A stretch of 64,000 bases of DNA from positions 62,001 through 126,000 of the forward strand of contig NZ_JACORU010000014.1 of the NCBI RefSeq assembly GCF_014297445.1, read 5' to 3'. A program made the translations under genes and the position numbers. This DNA comes from Ramlibacter albus (GTDB lineage Bacteria > Pseudomonadota > Gammaproteobacteria > Burkholderiales > Burkholderiaceae_C). Each line of letters opens with the position of its first letter. The first letter of the stretch is position 1. The notes under the pieces were generated by a model, which saw only the letters and a program-made list of their open reading frames with translations, did not search any database and was not told the origin of the DNA. Positions 61,368 to 64,000 of the stretch are shown here, in pieces.

Positions 61368-61507
61368 CCCTTGTTCTTCAGCTTGCCCTTGGGCATGACC
61401 GTCGTCATCGGGGGCGTGGGGCGGTCCGAAGTGGACTCCTTGGGCGGGGAGTTGTCCTTCTTCGGCTTCTTGGCCATCTTGTTGCTCCGTTGTTCGCCTT
61501 TGGGCAT
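61364..61507 (-). CDS. Very small basic protein, 47 residues
   Basis: Begins MPKGEQRSNKMAKKPKKDN and ends VMPKGKLKNKG: eleven or so lysines, no hydrophobic core, probably disordered. Similar tiny lysine-rich proteins recur in Comamonadaceae genomes, to my knowledge without function. The TGA overlaps the TTG start of the next gene, so the two are translated together; this overlap supports the reality of both. Confidence 0.68.
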   Translation of the reverse strand: MPKGEQRSNKMAKKPKKDNSPPKESTSDRPTPPMTTVMPKGKLKNKG

Positions 61508-61564
61508 GGTGTGGCCTCTTTGTGTGGGGGTAAAGCGCGAACTGTAGCAAGCCGCGCGGGCACT

Positions 61565-61873
61565 TCAAGTCCGGAGCTTGCGACCGAGCTCTTTCTCCAC
61601 GGAGTCCACCTTGCTCTTGAGGCGCGACTCGTTGCCGGCGCGGTAGTCCATCTTCAGGTTCATGCCGATGCGCGGGCAGTCGGGCTCGAGGGCGCGGTAG
61701 CAGTCGCCCACCACCTTCATCACTTCGTCGAAGCTGCCTTCGAGGATGGTGCCCATGGGCGTGAGCTGGTAGGCCACGCCGCTGCGGTCGATGACGTCGA
61801 GGATGCGGGCGACGTAGGGGGTGAAGGAGGCGCCCTTGGCGGTGGGCGTCATGGCGAATTCGAGGAGGACCAT
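61565..61873 (-). CDS. MTH1187/YkoF-like thiamine-binding family protein
   Basis: A 102-residue ferredoxin-like protein of the UPF0045/MTH1187 family (LLEFAMTPTAKGASFTPYVARILDVIDRSG, LTPMGTILEGSFDEVM). Members bind thiamine or related molecules and form tetramers. Standing alone between the Rhs immunity gene and the small basic gene, its context adds nothing. The assignment is by overall pattern and length. Confidence 0.88.
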   Translation of the reverse strand: MVLLEFAMTPTAKGASFTPYVARILDVIDRSGVAYQLTPMGTILEGSFDEVMKVVGDCYRALEPDCPRIGMNLKMDYRAGNESRLKSKVDSVEKELGRKLRT

Positions 61874-61902
61874 GGGGGTGATGGTAATCGCCCCTTAGCG
61901 GG

Positions 61903-62499
61903 TTATGGGGTTCGCTCGACCTCAAACAAGACTCGACTTGAAAGCATCTGGTAGGCCTCCCGAATTGCTGTCGCGAATTCGTCAGGCGGCACGACCTCCA
62001 ACACGACGCCGAAGGGATGCGCGTTCGTCGCAATCTCAAGCAAATGTTCGTCCCCGGCCTTGTAGTAGCACAAGCGGCTGCTCGCACTTTCAGCTAGCGA
62101 GCAATTCTGGAGAGCATCGAGCTCAGGTGCTCGTTCAGATGCCTGATGCGATTCACCGAGCTTCTTCCACAGCTCGCTGATCCGATTTGAGACTTTCCCT
62201 CGACTGGCGCCAAATGGCAGTTCCTGGGCTTCCATGACTCTTCGCTCGAGTGAAGGGAGCAGGATGTGCAAAGGGGGCGCATCGCTACCCGAGATCAACT
62301 GCAACTGCATGGGTGACCCCGGTAGGTTCACTTCGATGCTGCCTTCGAGGTAGGCCAGCTCAGGCGACCACGGGCCGGCGCTGCGTCGGAACAGGGTCTG
62401 GGCGACCGACTCCCAAAGGTTCACTGTGAACAGCAAGTTTGCGCTGCTCATCTCAAAGGCAACGACGATCAGTTCATGGGTTCTCAACGCCAAGGCCAC
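61903..62499 (-). CDS. Probable immunity protein for the upstream Rhs toxin
   Basis: A 198-residue cytoplasmic protein without signal peptide or recognised domain. It starts at GTG 62499, 16 bases inside the rhs gene, with AGGAA seven bases before it; a later ATG at 62451 is possible. An overlapping gene of this size directly after the C-terminal tip of an Rhs protein is, in known systems, the immunity gene that protects the producing cell. Nothing in the sequence itself shows the function. Confidence 0.62.
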   Translation of the reverse strand: MALALRTHELIVVAFEMSSANLLFTVNLWESVAQTLFRRSAGPWSPELAYLEGSIEVNLPGSPMQLQLISGSDAPPLHILLPSLERRVMEAQELPFGASRGKVSNRISELWKKLGESHQASERAPELDALQNCSLAESASSRLCYYKAGDEHLLEIATNAHPFGVVLEVVPPDEFATAIREAYQMLSSRVLFEVERTP

Positions 62500-64000
62500 T
62501 TGTCTGTTCCTGGGAAGTTGTTGCTCTTTGCAGTGTTGCTGACTCGTTGCTGCGGGGGAACGGGTTGGTCTGAAATGATGAAGCCATGATAGACCCGCTC
62601 GCAGTTCGCATCATCCTGGTAATGCATGTGAAACTGGATCACGATATCGCCGATGTAGCCGACGAGGACTGTCGGGTCCCCGTTAACTGGAACAGCAGTC
62701 TGTAGTGCCTGGGCGGCAAGGACGGGATCCGGGCCGGGCGCAATCCAAGTGCGGCCTTCCCATCTGCCTTTTGCCTTGTGTTTGGGATTGTGGCTGTAAA
62801 GCCTCTTCCAGGTCGTGCAGCAATCCTTCGATGCAGGAGCTGGCCTTGCTCTTGCCTTGTCTTTGGCGGACGACGCCATGTAGACGCCGACTGCGGTGGC
62901 GGCGACGCCCATCGCGCACGCGGCAGGGCCACCGAAGCAGAAGGCCAGCGTCCCCGATTCGCCGTACGGGTCTACGACGCGAAGCGGGTCCAGGTCACCA
63001 TAGGTGTACCTGTTGGAGCCCGGCTCGAGTCCCAGAGGGTCGGGCTGCGCATATCGTCCGCATGCGGCGCAGTACGAACGAGCATAGTTCTGGTCCAGTT
63101 TGCTTTCGGGGTCCGCGTACTGCCCGCTCTGACCCACGTTCACCTCGACCACTGGTTTCGTCACCTTGAGCCGAGTCGAACCGTTCGATGTTGTTGTCGA
63201 AAGCACGCCTGTGCGGGGTGACGTACCAAAGGCCGAGTAGGGCCATTGCCAGACAACCTGCTTTGCGCCGTCAGTCACAAAGCGGGGTGTTCCGAGGTGG
63301 TCCGTATGCAACACGTGCAGCTTTCCGTCGCGGTGCATACCAACTGGAATCGCCGAGCCGCCCGCAATCGGGAGCCAAACGTACTCGGCAGGCCCCTTGC
63401 TGTTGGCCGTACCGTTCTCGTACTCACCCAGCAGCGCCCACGCGGGAATCTCGCCGTCCCCGTACACGAACGCCTGCCCGAGACTCGCCTTGTTCTTCCC
63501 TTGCGCAAACAGCCAGCCGAAGTTCTTGCGAAGCCAGTTGGTGAAGCTGTTGCCCAGCTCTGATTCGTTGGGAAGGGTCTGCTCGACCTCCGGCTCGCTC
63601 TTGAACACCCGCGCGCCCAGCGCGTTGTGCAGGTACCGTACGCTCGCTGCCTCGCCGTCCTTGACGACCTTCACCTTCGCGAGCCGGTTCGAGTCGTCGT
63701 ACTCGAACGTCCGCAACCCGTCACTCACCATTGCCCCGTTCTCGTCCACGGCGTAGTTGACCGTGCTGCTCGTTGTCGAGACGGGCTGTCCGCTCTGCGT
63801 GCGAGTCAGCGTTTGCGTGAAGCCGAGAAGGCGGTTGCTGCTCGCGTCGATCTTCAGGGACTGGTTGGCGGCTTGCGCGAGGTTCGGCTGGTCGAAGGTG
63901 CCTTCGAGGTCGACATCGCTGCCTTGCGTCTCCACGGAAGTGAGCCGGTTCGAGTTGGCGTCATACGTGTAAGCGCTCTTCGCCCCATCGCGCTCGAAGG
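62484..64000 (-). CDS. Rhs/YD-repeat protein with unrecognised C-terminal toxin tip (5' end outside window)
   Basis: The last ~505 codons of an Rhs-family gene; the frame is open to the window edge and already shows a YD repeat (YTYDANSNRL). The cage-forming core ends with LHTDHLGTPRFVTD and the family signature GRYAQPDPLGLEPGSNRYTYGDLDPLRVVDPYG. After that lie ~155 residues unique to this protein: a short Gly/Ala hydrophobic stretch, then KDCCTTWKRLYSHN...and HMHYQDDANCERVYHGF. This is the position of the variable toxin. The four cysteines and five to six histidines suggest a metal- or disulfide-stabilised domain. The activity is unknown. Confidence 0.85.
   Translation of the reverse strand, partial: FERDGAKSAYTYDANSNRLTSVETQGSDVDLEGTFDQPNLAQAANQSLKIDASSNRLLGFTQTLTRTQSGQPVSTTSSTVNYAVDENGAMVSDGLRTFEYDDSNRLAKVKVVKDGEAASVRYLHNALGARVFKSEPEVEQTLPNESELGNSFTNWLRKNFGWLFAQGKNKASLGQAFVYGDGEIPAWALLGEYENGTANSKGPAEYVWLPIAGGSAIPVGMHRDGKLHVLHTDHLGTPRFVTDGAKQVVWQWPYSAFGTSPRTGVLSTTTSNGSTRLKVTKPVVEVNVGQSGQYADPESKLDQNYARSYCAACGRYAQPDPLGLEPGSNRYTYGDLDPLRVVDPYGESGTLAFCFGGPAACAMGVAATAVGVYMASSAKDKARARPAPASKDCCTTWKRLYSHNPKHKAKGRWEGRTWIAPGPDPVLAAQALQTAVPVNGDPTVLVGYIGDIVIQFHMHYQDDANCERVYHGFIISDQPVPPQQRVSNTAKSNNFPGTDKWPWR

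Noticed and set aside
1..64000. CRISPR arrays, insertion sequences, prophage or integrase genes.
   Set aside because: No regularly spaced direct repeats, transposase, integrase or phage structural genes were seen on either strand.

Overview
The window reads as a chromosomal segment of a GC-rich betaproteobacterium, most likely a member of the Comamonadaceae (Ramlibacter/Variovorax-like). The pointers are uniformly high GC, two tripartite-tricarboxylate-type (Bug) substrate-binding proteins, a bifunctional PaaZ, a pyrophosphate-type phosphofructokinase next to fructose-1,6-bisphosphatase, a Pil-Chp-style chemosensory operon and many small exported proteins of unknown function. This is inference from gene content; no 16S gene is present. 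Coding density is very high. No gene-free stretch exceeds about 210 bases (the longest are 3587-3794, 8601-8772 and 59036-59240), and most convergent gene pairs meet tail to tail with a few bases between them or overlap.

Layout. 1-8.6 kb: the tail of a TPR protein, paaZ behind a near-palindromic TetR-type operator, a DUF3800 gene whose conserved C-terminus is frameshifted, a small exported protein, an SDR, an amidase/serine-hydrolase pair and an AspA/AstE-like deacylase. 8.8-19.7 kb: a chemosensory operon (254-aa regulator, two CheY-like proteins, CheW, MCP, CheA hybrid, two divergent CheW-like proteins). Upstream of it lie a protein resembling a BLUF domain without its photoactive residues and a LuxR-type two-component pair. 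19.8-33.6 kb: a Na+/H+ antiporter, a DUF3604/enolase-superfamily/Bug cluster, a tight Rieske oxygenase/Bug/FAH/Hyi-like operon facing a frameshifted LysR regulator across a perfect inverted repeat, an aldo-keto reductase and a lytic transglycosylase. 33.7-35.2 kb: a His-rich exported peptide and a RES/Xre toxin-antitoxin operon directly downstream of tRNA-Thr(CGT), with an operator inside its promoter.

35.2-42 kb: housekeeping genes on the minus strand: fbp-pfp coupled by an ATGA overlap, pepN, a HAD phosphatase and prfB with its programmed +1 frameshift. A compound palindromic repeat sits between prfB and the HAD gene, and a single copy of the same repeat lies at 49.1 kb. 42-58.3 kb: mixed metabolic and hypothetical genes, including an acyl-CoA synthetase overlapping an SRAP gene, a class V aminotransferase, an ankyrin protein, an amidase/RraA-like/hydroxyacid dehydrogenase group, a methyltransferase, a winged-helix TPR regulator and an ArsR-type regulator.

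58.3-64 kb: two dimeric-barrel proteins divergent from the ArsR gene, a cold-shock protein, a three-gene operon of very small unknown proteins, a 47-aa basic protein coupled through a TTGA overlap to an unknown 361-aa protein, a thiamine-binding protein, and the 3' end of an Rhs gene. The Rhs C-terminal tip is unrecognised and the overlapping downstream gene is its likely immunity partner. The best candidates for undescribed biology are this Rhs tip/immunity pair, the BLUF-like protein beside the chemosensory operon, and the small-protein operon after the cold-shock gene.
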